Shown here piece after piece: positions 35,285-45,006 of a DNA stretch of 64,000 bases. Every line of letters begins with the position of its first letter. Within the stretch, counting starts at the first letter, position 1. The position numbers and the translations under genes were made by a program. The stretch covers positions 496,001-560,000 of the forward strand of contig WNNJ02001213.1 in NCBI GenBank assembly GCA_012934845.2. Direction: 5' to 3'. Under the pieces are notes generated by a model. It saw nothing but the letters and a program-made list of their open reading frames with translations, was not told the origin of the DNA and made no database searches. This DNA comes from Pomphorhynchus laevis (Eukaryota > Acanthocephala > Palaeacanthocephala > Echinorhynchida > Pomphorhynchidae).

Positions 35285-38200
35285 TTATTTCTTAAAATAT
35301 TACCAATGATGATTTTTTAGGTAGGAAAAATAATGTGGATACTTTCAATGTCTTGATTGAAGATGACATTAACTATCTAATCCTTTCAATAAATTAATGA
35401 GATTTTTAAGTAGGAAAAATAATGTGGAAATTTTTGACGTCTGGATTGAAGATGACATTAACTATAAAGAACATTTAAAAAATTAATGAGATATTTAAGT
35501 AGGAAAAATAATGTGGATATTTTTGACGTCTGGATTGAAGACGGTATTAACTATCTAATCCTTTTAAAAAATTAAAAGAAGGCATTTAAGTAGGAATAAT
35601 AATGTGGATATTTTTGACGTCTAGATTGAAGACGGTATTAACTATCTAATCCTTTTAAAAAATTAAAAGAAGGCATTTAAGTAGGAATAATAATGTGGAT
35701 ATTTTTGACGTCTAGATTGAAGACGGTATTAACTATCTAATCCTTTTAAAAAATTAAAAGAAGGCATTTAAGTAGGAATAATAATGTGGATATTTTTGAC
35801 GTATGGATTGAAGATGACATTAACTATAAAGAACATTTAAAAAATTAATGAGATCTTTAAGTAGGAAAAATAATGTGGATATTTTTGACGTCTGGATTGA
35901 AGACGGTATTAACTATCTAATCCTTTTAAAAAATTAAAAGAAGGCATTTAAGTAGGAATAATAATGTGGATATTTTTGACGTCTAGATTGAAGACGGTAT
36001 TAACTATCTAATCCTTTTAAAAAATTAAAAGAAGGCATTTAAGTAGGAATAATAATGTGGATATTTTTGACGTCTGGATTGAAGACGGCATTAATTATCT
36101 AGTCCTTTTAAAAAATTAATAGAAGGCATTTAAGTAGAAAAAATGATGTGGATATTTTTGACGTCTGGATTGAAGACGGTATTAACTATCTAATCCTTTT
36201 AAAAAATTAATAGAAGGCATTTAAGTAGGAAAAATGATGTGGATATTTTTGACGTCTGTATTGAAGACGCCATTAACTATTTAATCCTTTTAAAAATTAA
36301 AAGAAGACATTTAAGTAGGAAAAATAATGTGGATATTTTTGACGTCTGGATTGAAGACGGTATTATCTAATCCTTTTAAAAAATTAAAAGAAGGCATTTA
36401 CGTAGGAATAATAATGTGGATATTTTTGACGTCTGGATTGAAGACGGTATTAACTATCTAATCCTTTTAAAAAATTAAAAGAAGGCATTTAAGTAGGAAT
36501 AATAATGTGGATATTTTTGACGTCTAGATTGAAGACGGTATTAACTATCTAATGCTTTTAAAAAATTAATAGAAGGCATTTAAGTAGAAAAAATGATGTG
36601 GATATTTTTGACGTCTGTATTGAAGACGCCATTAACTATTTAATCCTTTTAAAAATTAAAAGAAGACATTTAAGTAGGAAAAATAATGTGGATATTTTTG
36701 ACGTCTGGATTGAAGACGGTATTATCTAATCCTTTTAAAAAATTAAAAGAAGGCATTTACGTAGGAATAATAATGTGGATATTTTTGACGTCTGGATTGA
36801 AGACGGTATTAACTATCTAATCCTTTTAAAAAATTAAAAGAAGGCATTTAAGTAGGAATAATAATGTGGATATTTTTGACGTCTAGATTGAAGACGGTAT
36901 TAACTATCTAATGCTTTTAAAAAATTAAAAGAAGGCATTTAAGTAGGAATAATAATGTGGATATTTTTGAAGTCTGTATTGAAGACGGCATTAACTATCT
37001 AATCCTTTTAAAAAATTAAAAGAAGGCATTTAAGTAGGAATAATAATGTGGATATTTTTGACGTCTGGATTGAAGACGGTATTAACTATCTAATCCTTTT
37101 ATGGGAATAATAATGTGGATATTTTTGACGTCTGGATTGAAGACGGTATTAACTATCTAATCCTTTTATGGGAATAATAATGTGGATATTTTTGACGTCT
37201 GGATTGAAGACGGTATTAACTATCTAATCCTTTTAAAAAATTAAAAGAAGGCATTTACGTAGGAATAATAATGTGGATATTTTTGACGTCTGGATTGAAG
37301 ACGGCATTAACTATCTAATCCTTTTAAAAAATTAATAGAAGGCATTTAAGTAGGAAAAATGATGTGGATATTTTTGACGTCTGTATTGAAGACGGCATTA
37401 ACTATCTAATCCTTTTAAAAAATTAATAGAAGGCATTTAAGTAGGAAAAATGATGTGGATATTTTTGACGTCTGTATTGAAGACGGCCTTAACTGTCTAA
37501 TCCTTTTAAAAAATTAAAAGAAGGCATTTACGTAGGAATAATAATGTGGATATTTTTGACGTCTAGATTGAAGACGGTATTAACTATCTAATGCTTTTAA
37601 AAAATTAAAAGAAGGCATTTAAGTAGGAATAATAATGTGGATATTTTTGACGTCTGGATTGAAGATGACATTAACTATAAAGAACATTTAAAAAATTAAT
37701 GAGATCTTTAAGTAGGAAAAATAATGTGGATATTTTTGACGTCTGGATTGAAGACGGTATTAACTATCTAATCCTTTTAAAAAATTAAAAGAAGGCATTT
37801 AAGTAGGAATAATAATGTGGATATTTTTGACGTCTAGATTGAAGACGGTATTAACTATCTAATCCTTTTAAAAAATTAAAAGAAGGCATTTAAGTAGGAA
37901 TAATAATGTGGATATTTTTGACGTCTGGATTGAAGACGGCATTAATTATCTAGTCCTTTTAAAAAATTAATAGAAGGCATTTAAGTAGAAAAAATGATGT
38001 GGATATTTTTGACGTCTGGATTGAAGACGGTATTAACTATCTAATCCTTTTAAAAAATTAATAGAAGGCATTTAAGTAGGAAAAATGATGTGGATATTTT
38101 TGACGTCTGTATTGAAGACGGTATTAACTATCTAATCCTTTTAAAATATTAAAAGAAGGCATTTTAGTAGGAATAATAATGTGGATATTTTTGACGTCTG

Positions 38201-38845
38201 GATTGAAGACGGCATTAACTATCTAATCCTTTTAAAAAATTAATAGAAGGCATTTAAGTAGGACTAATAATGTGGATATTTTTGACGTCTGTATTGAAGA
38301 CGGCGTTAACTATCTAATCCTTTTAAAAAATTTATATAAGGCACTGGATTGAAGACGGCATTAACTATCTAATCCTTTTAAAAAATTAATAGAAGGCATT
38401 TAAGTAGGAAAAATAATGTGGATATTTTTGACTTCTGGATTGAAGACGGTATTAACTATCTAATCCTTTTAAAAAATTAATAGAAGGCATTTAAGTAGGA
38501 AAAATAATGTATATTTTTGACGTCTGGATTAAAGACGGTATTAACTATCTAATCCTTTTGAAAAATTAATGATATCTTTAAGTAAGAAACATAATGTGGA
38601 TATTTTTGACGTCTGGATTGAAGACGGCATTAACTATCTAATCCTTTTAAAAAATTAATAGAAGGCATTTAAGAAACTTAATGTGGATATTTTTGACGTC
38701 TGGATTGAAGACGGCATTAACTATCTAATCCTTTTAAAAAATAAAAGAAGGCATTTAAGTAGGAAAAATAATGTGGATATTTTTGACGTCTGTATTGAAG
38801 ACGGTATTAACTATCTAATCCTTTTAAAAAATTAATAGATATTAA
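35285..38845. repeat. 91-bp minisatellite, about 39 units, with higher-order structure
   Basis: Units of 91 bp (starts at 35,601, 35,692, 35,783 and so on) of the type AATGTGGATATTTTTGACGT-CTGGATTGAAGACGG ... GGCATTTAAGTAGGAATAAT. Each holds a small hairpin CGTCT-GGATTGA-AGACG. Variant units recur in blocks: the run at about 36,235-36,560 is repeated at 36,597-36,920, and the block with GATGACATTAACTATAAAGAAC at 35,800 returns at 37,660. This indicates unequal exchange of multi-unit segments. Stops in all frames rule out coding. Confidence 0.97.
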
Positions 38846-38849
38846 ACAA

Positions 38850-39110
38850 TTATAATTTTGTTAACGTAGTTTTGCTTTGATAATTTGTAGCAACAAGACA
38901 TGTGATAAAACTATAAATCAAAATCGAGTTTTACTAAAAGTAGAATATTTTGTACGATAATAGCTTAAATGAAATTATAACGAAAATCAGAAAATAGTAT
39001 ACAATTGTAGATATTTTTCATTTTAAAGCTGTATATATTATAAAGTTTAACATTTAAATTTTTATTTACAAATTGTAATTTTACAATTTTTACAATGTCG
39101 GAAAATTAAA
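38850..39110. other. AT-rich stretch after the minisatellite
   Basis: No feature recognised. It is the downstream flank of the small minus-strand ORF. Confidence 0.5.
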
Positions 39111-39117
39111 ATCAAGA

Positions 39118-39273
39118 TTAAAATTTCTGAGTTGTTATCCTTGATTTCAATCTATTTGCTTTGGACGCGATCTTTTGTTGTAGCCGTTTTTTTACATTTT
39201 CATATTCTATTATTAGTTTAAGTAATGTAAGTTGCAGTACAATTATTTCGTCTCTTGCTGTCTCCAAGTCCAT
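39118..39273 (-). CDS. Small coiled-coil-like protein, 51 residues, unknown
   Basis: ATG at 39,273, stop TAA at 39,118. The product MDLETARDEIIVLQLTLLKL then IIEYENVKKRLQQKIASKAN and a basic end is rich in Leu/Ile with heptad-like spacing, typical of a short coiled coil or of one exon of a larger protein. Its composition (Lys, Glu, Gln) is unlike the random translations around it. I recognise no family. It may be a final exon, because the start codon is preceded by sequence without clear promoter features. It lies between the minisatellite and the PDI fragment, on the same strand as the latter. Confidence 0.4.
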   Translation of the reverse strand: MDLETARDEIIVLQLTLLKLIIEYENVKKRLQQKIASKANRLKSRITTQKF

Positions 39274-39673
39274 AATTCACAGAAGCTTTGATCCGATCAG
39301 ATGATTCCGTGTAAGAATTTCGATAAAGTAAAGAAAATCCCATTGATCACTGCTATATATTAAATATATACGAAAGAACACCATGTATTTTGTATGCGTT
39401 AGGATAAATAGTGATTCTTGAAAAATATATGCATATTGAAACAGTGATATAAGTTCATTGTATCTTTCGATCTATACATATACTATTCATAGCAGCTATA
39501 GCAACACGTCTTCTTATTTGGCTATAATGCAATCAAATAAAAGACCAGTATAATATCATAAAATAATAATTTACTAATTAAAAATAACATCAAGCAGACA
39601 ATACAGTTTTCACAACGCTTTTCATTGTTCTACAATTATTCTTTGGCTGGAACTTATACTGACTCTTTTTGAT

Positions 39674-40165
39674 CTATAGGTATGAATTTATCCTTGTCCA
39701 CAATTGCCGTGATTCAGATATTCCTCCAGTTTTAATAAACATGATAAAACTGTCTAAAGTACGATTTACGCCATAAACAATTGGCTGGGTATTTTCACTT
39801 TTTGGGAATAACATAACTGTTGGGAAGCTGCGAATAGGAATAGAAGATATTTCGTTAAGTGTAGCATCAATTTTAGCGACGAAGACATCTAAGTGATTTT
39901 CGAAATGAGTACCGAGCGAATTGTACACAGGTTCCAAACGCTGGCAAATACCACACTAGGGTGCATAAAATTCCACTAAAACAACTTTCGATGGATCATG
40001 TGATACATAAATGAAATTGCTCTGTGCAAGAATTTTGACTGGACCATTGTTCCAATCCTCCGGCAACTTCTGTGATCTGTAGTGAGGCTCAATTTTGTTA
40101 TCTAAACAATTTTGAACGAAATGCGTTAGATTAACGGTGCTCAGTATTTTTTCAAATTACTATAG
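39674..40165 (-). pseudogene. Protein disulfide isomerase, C-terminal thioredoxin domain, in-frame stop at active site
   Basis: The minus strand reads THFVQNCLDNKIEPHYRSQK, LPEDWNNGPVKILAQSNF, VLVEFYAP, then TAG, then CGICQRLEPVYNSLGTHFEN, VAKIDATLNEI, RSFPTVMLFPKS and RTLDSFIMFIKTGG, which is the last thioredoxin domain of PDI in exact order. PDI forms and exchanges disulfides in the ER. The stop TAG at 39,955-39,957 replaces the conserved Trp (TGG) of APWCGHC, and the site reads CGIC instead of CGHC. No ER-retention KDEL is visible; the frame ends RINSYL. No further exons were found upstream. Best read as a decaying gene copy. Confidence 0.85.
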
Positions 40166-40261
40166 ATAGCTTAAAGATGTGGGAAAACCTAATGAAATCG
40201 AGTTATGTGAATGGGAAAGTTTATAAGTAACATTTACAAATATGTATAGATAATTGTTTTT

Positions 40262-40385
40262 ATATTTCTGTTTTCGATGTGATGCTTTCAAAGGAGTTTC
40301 GACGCCTTTGGAAGTCAATAATATGTACAACTGAAAAGGTTGTTTATCATTAAGTGATTTACATAGTTATTCAAACTTTTCAAAA
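40262..40385. repeat. Dispersed repeat with strong hairpin, copy 2
   Basis: Shares TTCTGTTTTCGATGTGATG, the GGAGTTTCGACGCCTTTGGA hairpin part and TTATCATTAAGTGATTTACA with 31,795-31,925. It lies just upstream of the PDI fragment. Confidence 0.85.
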
Positions 40386-40488
40386 TATTGAAAAATATTA
40401 ATAATATTCGCTGATAACATTTGTTTTTTATTTTATACATTTTAATATAAATTTAAATCTTGATTGTAATTGAAATTACTATTAGAGC

Positions 40489-40545
40489 AGAGGTGGGGAG
40501 CCTACGGCCTTAAGGCCGCATGCGGCTTATGAGATATTTTGTGGT
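40489..40545. mobile_element. hAT-like transposon terminus
   Basis: CAGAGGTGGGGAGCCTACGG followed by CCTTAAGGCCGCATGCGGCTT is a typical hAT end (CAGxGGTGGGxAxCC, then GC-rich repeats). No matching opposite end was found. It may belong with the transposase relic at 41.85-42.6 kb. Confidence 0.5.
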
Positions 40546-40549
40546 CTTC

Positions 40550-41330
40550 TAAAGCAATTCGAAATTTCAATGCATAAAAAATATCTTATTTATTATTACA
40601 ACACAAAACTTTAGCCACAAAGGTTGTTTTGCCTGCTCATCGATTACTGAACTACAGTAAAATGTTAATGACAAAAAAAATAAAATAAAAACTGTCATAT
40701 TTTTGGGTATGTAGTTCGAGCGCTACATTGATCAGCGAAGAGCAATTCAATTGCGGACTGATTTTTGGAACTCCTTGATCGTATTTGCGCATACCAACTC
40801 TTCAAATAACATGTTCCACACTATCAGGACTCGATGCGACAGCCTGTGCACACTCGGGCATTTCCCGTTATATTGGATTCTAAGACACAAACTATAACAA
40901 CATTGACAACTACGCTTATTAAGAATTACAAATTCATTGGGGAATCAGATATAACACTTGACAATCTGCATTGCAATCAAGTCTAAATATAGTAAACGAG
41001 GTCGGAAAAACGGCCTGGGAAAGACGGGATAACGGCCATAAGACCTTATTAAAACATTGAACAACGTTTTGAAGCAATTTACATTCAACGAAAAAAAACG
41101 AATGTTTCAACATTCACTAAAGGCGTCTGCTTTTAGAGCATATACTATCAGTGTTTAGGTGTGTTTTCAACGATGATTGAGCAACGATACCTAGTTTTAG
41201 ATGTGAAAGAAACTGAGTTGGCCAATAGGATCTCAATATATACCGAGAGTGCATTACACACTTACCAAACCGCAAGTGAACACACCTATCAATGTGTGTT
41301 CTAATTAAACAGTAAAAGTTAGAACTTTAA
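40550..41330. other. Non-coding stretch with a weak inverted repeat
   Basis: TTTAGGTGTGTT at 41,153 and AACACACCTATC at 41,278 are imperfect complements about 120 bp apart and could be the ends of a short non-autonomous element. Nothing else recognised. Confidence 0.3.
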
Positions 41331-41339
41331 CTGTTCTAG

Positions 41340-41396
41340 CTACAATCTGATGATGAATGCAGTTGCATTCGAAAATTTATAAAATAAATTATGTTT
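41340..41396 (+). ncRNA. Hammerhead-like motif, probably degenerate
   Basis: CTGATGA (41,347-41,353), one extra T, hairpin GAATGC-AGTT-GCATTC, GAAA (41,371-41,374), then a 7-bp stem III AATTTAT/ATAAATT with loop AAA, and a possible cleavage triplet TTA ending at 41,391. This is the linear order of a hammerhead. Stem I is very weak and there is a bulged T before stem II, so activity is doubtful. Confidence 0.3.
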
Positions 41397-41493
41397 CCTT
41401 GCTCGTCAACTTATAAAACAATTGTTAAGATCGTCAGCAAAAGCTAGATGCCCGTAGCCAAATTGGGCTAGTAAAGTATACTTTTATTTAATT

Positions 41494-41574
41494 CGACGAG
41501 GGTGAGATTCGAACTCACGCGGGAAAACCCAATGGATTAGCAGTCCATCGCCTTAACCACTCGGCCACCTCGTC
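41494..41574 (-). tRNA. tRNA-Ser (anticodon GCT)
   Basis: The minus strand starts GACGAGGTGGCCGAGTGG (acceptor 5' arm and A box) and ends with GAGTTCGAATCTC (B box) and CCTCGTC-G. The acceptor stem pairs 7 of 7. The anticodon stem-loop is ATGGA-CTGCTAA-TCCAT, giving GCT, which reads AGC/AGT serine codons. The long variable arm expected of tRNA-Ser (TGGGTTTTCCCG) is present. There is no intron and CCA is not encoded. Length is 81 bases with the discriminator. No T-run terminator is seen in the first 30 bases downstream. Confidence 0.95.
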
Positions 41575-41829
41575 AGTTCCATAACTTATTAATTTATAAT
41601 ATATTTTTTAATAAGCTGAGACTGTTTCAGAGTTTTTTGTGTGCTTTCCAACATAAATCCTTGTTTCCCACTAAATTACATTTTATTTTTAGATAAATTC
41701 TTATTTTAAATAAATAGATATCCCTTATGGACAATAAACATAAAAGATAATTAGCAGAAAACAAAGCCATTAAAAATGAATGGAAGAGTATATTACTTTA
41801 TATATAAAGGATAAAGTTGTTTGCTTGCA

Positions 41830-42630
41830 ATGTACACTGTGCTTAGTACGATAAAAATAAATACAATGCAATCCGATATTAAATATCAAAAAAGGTGCGC
41901 AGGTTAGCCAAATTTGAGGTAGAAGCGCGTACAACGGCAATCAAAAAGATTAAGAATGAAAAAATTACATAAGCAAGTCCTGATGATCTTTTAGATCAAG
42001 GTTCGGATATAACCGAAACTCCATATAAAATAACATGTATTCTTTCCAAAAATGGAAAGCCATTCAGTGATGTGGAAGTGATAAAGGAGTGCATTATAGC
42101 TAAAGTGGAATGTGTTCAACCAGAAAACATATCTTAAATATAAACAAATAACTCTATAATGAAGCACCGTAAAGGAAAGGCAGTACGAGTTGAAGAGAAT
42201 TTGACTAAAACGATTTATAAAATAATTAAAAGTAATATATCTGTTTACTCAATAACTCTTGACGAGTCTACCCATATAACCCGATCTATCCTTATTTTGT
42301 ACTTTATTTGTGTTATTAGGTGAATTTTTATTGTTATGAAAGTTTGCGGACACTGCACATTGTCCGGTAGAACACACGGGTTTGATATATTTAATGATTT
42401 TTTTGAAAATATTCTTTAATGCTGAGTTAAATCTTAACATTCCTGTAGGTGTCTGTACTGATAGGGCTCCTTCTATGAGATGTAAACGATAAGGTTTCAT
42501 TGCATTGATAAAAAAATAAGTTTCAAACTTAAAAAAGCTAATCGTTCTTATTGCATTTTACACAGGCAAAATGTGTTTACAAATTCTACAAATCTAAGGA
42601 ATGTTTTGGATCAAGTGATTAAAATTTCAT
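41830..42630 (+). mobile_element. hAT transposase relic
   Basis: The plus strand reads ARTTAIKKIKNEKIT, ITCILSKNGKPFSDVEVIKE, ENLTKTIYKIIKSNISVYSI, TLDESTHITRSILILYF and NVLDQVIKISSEE. This is the order of the vertebrate and invertebrate GTF2IRD2/SCAND3-like hAT transposases (AKxxKPFxxxExI, SxxFSIxLDESTD, LxxVLDxVIKIVN). Several stops break it. The ribonuclease-H-like core would begin at DEST. A PLE 3' region follows directly. Confidence 0.7.
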
Positions 42631-42634
42631 CAGA

Positions 42635-42930
42635 AGAAATATGCCATTAGTGCGTATTTGGTTCCGCTTCTATGTTAGGTCGAGAAATAGGAGCCGAAAC
42701 GTGATAACATATCAGTTTCTCATGATGACCTCTAATTCTTATTCTGATACATTGTCTATTATTTATTGGTCAATTCACAAAATTTCATTTTTAATTTATA
42801 TTTAATTTTTAAATTTTAATTTGATATAAATATAAATTCTATAAAATCTTATACAATTATTTATTTTTTATTTTTATTTATATAGTATAAAATACGTAGA
42901 CTCAGTTATCTGATCTGATTTATTAGGATA
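42635..42930 (+). mobile_element. Penelope-like element 3' region
   Basis: Matches 24,890-25,225: ATCAGAAGAAATATGCCATT, paired GGTTCC/GGAGCC before GAAAC, ATGATGACCTCTAATT, ending CGTAGACTCAGTTATCTGAT. Compared with GGCCCC/GGGGCC at 24.9 kb the stem keeps pairing with changed bases. Confidence 0.8.
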
Positions 42931-42963
42931 CAATAAAACACGTAATCTCTATTTTAGATTAAT

Positions 42964-43089
42964 TTTACTGCCAGGCGATAAAATTCGACGTTTAATTAAA
43001 TGCCAGATTTCCATTGTTGAAATATTTTCTTCGAGACTATTATCGAGCATTTGTTGGCATATACTGTAAGGCATTTTACTCCATCAGTG
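42964..43089 (-). other. Short open frame, 41 codons, unknown
   Basis: On the minus strand a frame starting at an ATG near 43,074 reads MPYSICQQMLDNSLEENIST, MEIWHLIKRRILSPGSKINL. It looks protein-like in composition but is too short to assign. It could be a terminal exon. Confidence 0.2.
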
Positions 43090-43111
43090 TGACTAAAGAT
43101 TATATGCGATT

Positions 43112-43840
43112 ATGAGTCTATATGATAATCTTAACGATCTGGATACAAAGAATTTCAAGCCGGTCTCGACTACGATAAAACATAGCCACCTCCAGGCCGG
43201 CATCGCAACGAAAGATTTGAGACCCTACAATGTCAATATAACCTTATCTCAGTTCGTTTCATCAAAGAAAACAATGAAAACAACATCCCTATTGCATTCG
43301 CTAACATTAGCAAAACAACGCGGCAATTTTCGATAAACATGGTCACATTAGTTTTCTCGGCATATATATTAAAATCATTTGTTTTCAACGATACTCTAGC
43401 ATATCCGCATTCCATAGGTGATGGCACTGAGAATCCTCTTGCATACCGTGTTTTTTGTAGAGTACATTATATATTGTGAAGTACATTTTCCTCATACTAG
43501 TGACATTGTTTGTCTGATTTGTGGGAACAAACATCTATCCTTTTGTGGAAAATGTGCTCTGTTCAAAAAATATTGTGGCAGACATAAATTAAAGATAACT
43601 TGGTAGCAAAATCAGCGCAAGGTAATTCCTACTAATAATATGTCACCTTGTTAGAACATATCGACAGTTTGATTAAAGATGCTCTGCAGATCATTGAAGC
43701 GTTAGTTCAGGCAAATTCTAGACTTGTGAAAATTCGAGCTTCTAAAAATATATCAGATTGACTCAAATCATATGCTAAATCAGCGGTTTCAGAAGTTGGT
43801 TCCTCTAACCTTAAAAAACCTTAAAAAAATCTAACCTTAA
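43112..43840 (+). other. Unassigned stretch with small open frames upstream of LINE D
   Basis: A 74-codon frame at 43,112 begins MSLYDNLNDLDTKNFKPV, reminiscent of the start of splicing factor SPF45/RBM17 (MSLYDDL) but with nothing else to confirm it. A second frame around 43,420-43,606 has CLICGNKHLSFCGKCALFKK, a possible zinc knot. I do not call genes here. Confidence 0.25.
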
Positions 43841-43980
43841 AAAAAATTTGGTTTCTAATAAACATACAATCAATCCAGTTCCAGATCAATCCAGCAAATT
43901 TAACAGTTTTAACGCACAAGGACAACCATCGACGCACTACGACTACCATCTACGACTACCATCGACGGCAACCATCGTTT

Positions 43981-45006
43981 ATGGGTGGACGTAAGAAAAC
44001 AACTAAGACCGACACCAACTATGGACAACTGCAAGTACAGTGCTCGATACACGATTGCAGCGTCTGGACAACAATCACCTGCGACAAGAATAAGGCTAAA
44101 GAAGACTTCGTATGTGGTTTTTGTGCCAACAAACTAATATGCAACCTTTCCAATAAGCACATATCAACATCCAACACGTCAACTCAAACTACCCCCGTCG
44201 TTTATAATGTCCTTTCTCCACCCACCGACCCTGTCACCATATACACTTCCCATTCCATGTCATCTTCACTCCCCGACACCCCACGTCCCGTCCTTCCTGT
44301 CTCGTTTCTCAATAACTTGCATCCATCAATCAAAATCACCTCCACCAACCTCCACTATCCTTCCACTCATAATCTTTCCTCACATCGCTTGCCACCCTCT
44401 TTATTATCATTATCCTCTATGTCTCCCGTCGTCAAACCAAATCCCTCCAAATCATCAACTGCCAGCTCTTCTATCGTGATCTCACCTACTCACGTCAGTC
44501 GTCCTCCTTTACGGAAGCGCTTTGCTTCTCGCGATCGTTGCGTCATTGTTACTAATATCACGCCTTCCAACTCCTTATCTCCACAAGCACGTCTGGACCA
44601 CGATGTTTCCGCCTTCAGATCCATCCTCTCGTCTATTGTTCCTGCGGATAAACCATCCTTTTTCAAGGACATTTCTCCTGTCGCATTCATCCGTCTAAAC
44701 AAATCTTCTCAATCTAATCCTTCCCAGCCCCCTCTCCTAAAAATTGTTTTCAAGCATCGCTTTCACGCGTCTTCTGTCCTCTCTCAACGATTCAAACTCA
44801 TGTCATCTTCAACCACTCGAATTTTCCCCGATCGCGCCCCTTCCGAAATCGCTCAAATCTCTTCAGCCCGCATCGAAAAACGCCGTCGCGAGGAAAACGG
44901 CGAAACATCACTCGCCATCCGAAACATAGACGGAAATTTTCAAGTTGTCCACACCCGTCCAAAAATTCGATGGCGCTCCATCTCTCCTATGTGTCTTCTC
45001 CACTAG
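43981..45006 (+). CDS. LINE D ORF1 protein (341 residues) with N-terminal cysteine motif
   Basis: An intact frame from the first ATG after the leader. Residues about 17-50 carry C-x4-C-x2-W ... C then VCGFC, a zinc-knuckle or half-PHD motif conserved in the ORF1 of LINEs A (7,300) and E (53,600). The middle is Ser/Pro/Thr-rich. Residues about 170-330 contain a conserved region (RKRFASRDRCVIVTNI, KDISPVAFIRLNKSS, LKIVFKHRF, RIEKRRREENGETSLAIRNI) that is likely the nucleic-acid-binding part. Such proteins coat the element RNA and act as chaperones during retrotransposition. The last 12 codons overlap ORF2 in another frame. Confidence 0.85.
   Translation: MGGRKKTTKTDTNYGQLQVQCSIHDCSVWTTITCDKNKAKEDFVCGFCANKLICNLSNKHISTSNTSTQTTPVVYNVLSPPTDPVTIYTSHSMSSSLPDTPRPVLPVSFLNNLHPSIKITSTNLHYPSTHNLSSHRLPPSLLSLSSMSPVVKPNPSKSSTASSSIVISPTHVSRPPLRKRFASRDRCVIVTNITPSNSLSPQARLDHDVSAFRSILSSIVPADKPSFFKDISPVAFIRLNKSSQSNPSQPPLLKIVFKHRFHASSVLSQRFKLMSSSTTRIFPDRAPSEIAQISSARIEKRRREENGETSLAIRNIDGNFQVVHTRPKIRWRSISPMCLLH

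Noticed and set aside
35285-38845. CRISPR-like array
   Set aside because: Whole 91-bp units repeat without unique spacers in a eukaryotic context. It is a minisatellite.
41985-42010. CTGATGA followed by a TCTTTTAGA hairpin as another hammerhead
   Set aside because: No GAAA follows the hairpin, and the stretch is explained by the hAT transposase reading SPDDLLDQG.
43112-43336. RBM17/SPF45 gene start
   Set aside because: Only the first seven residues resemble the family; no G-patch or RNA-binding exon is visible.
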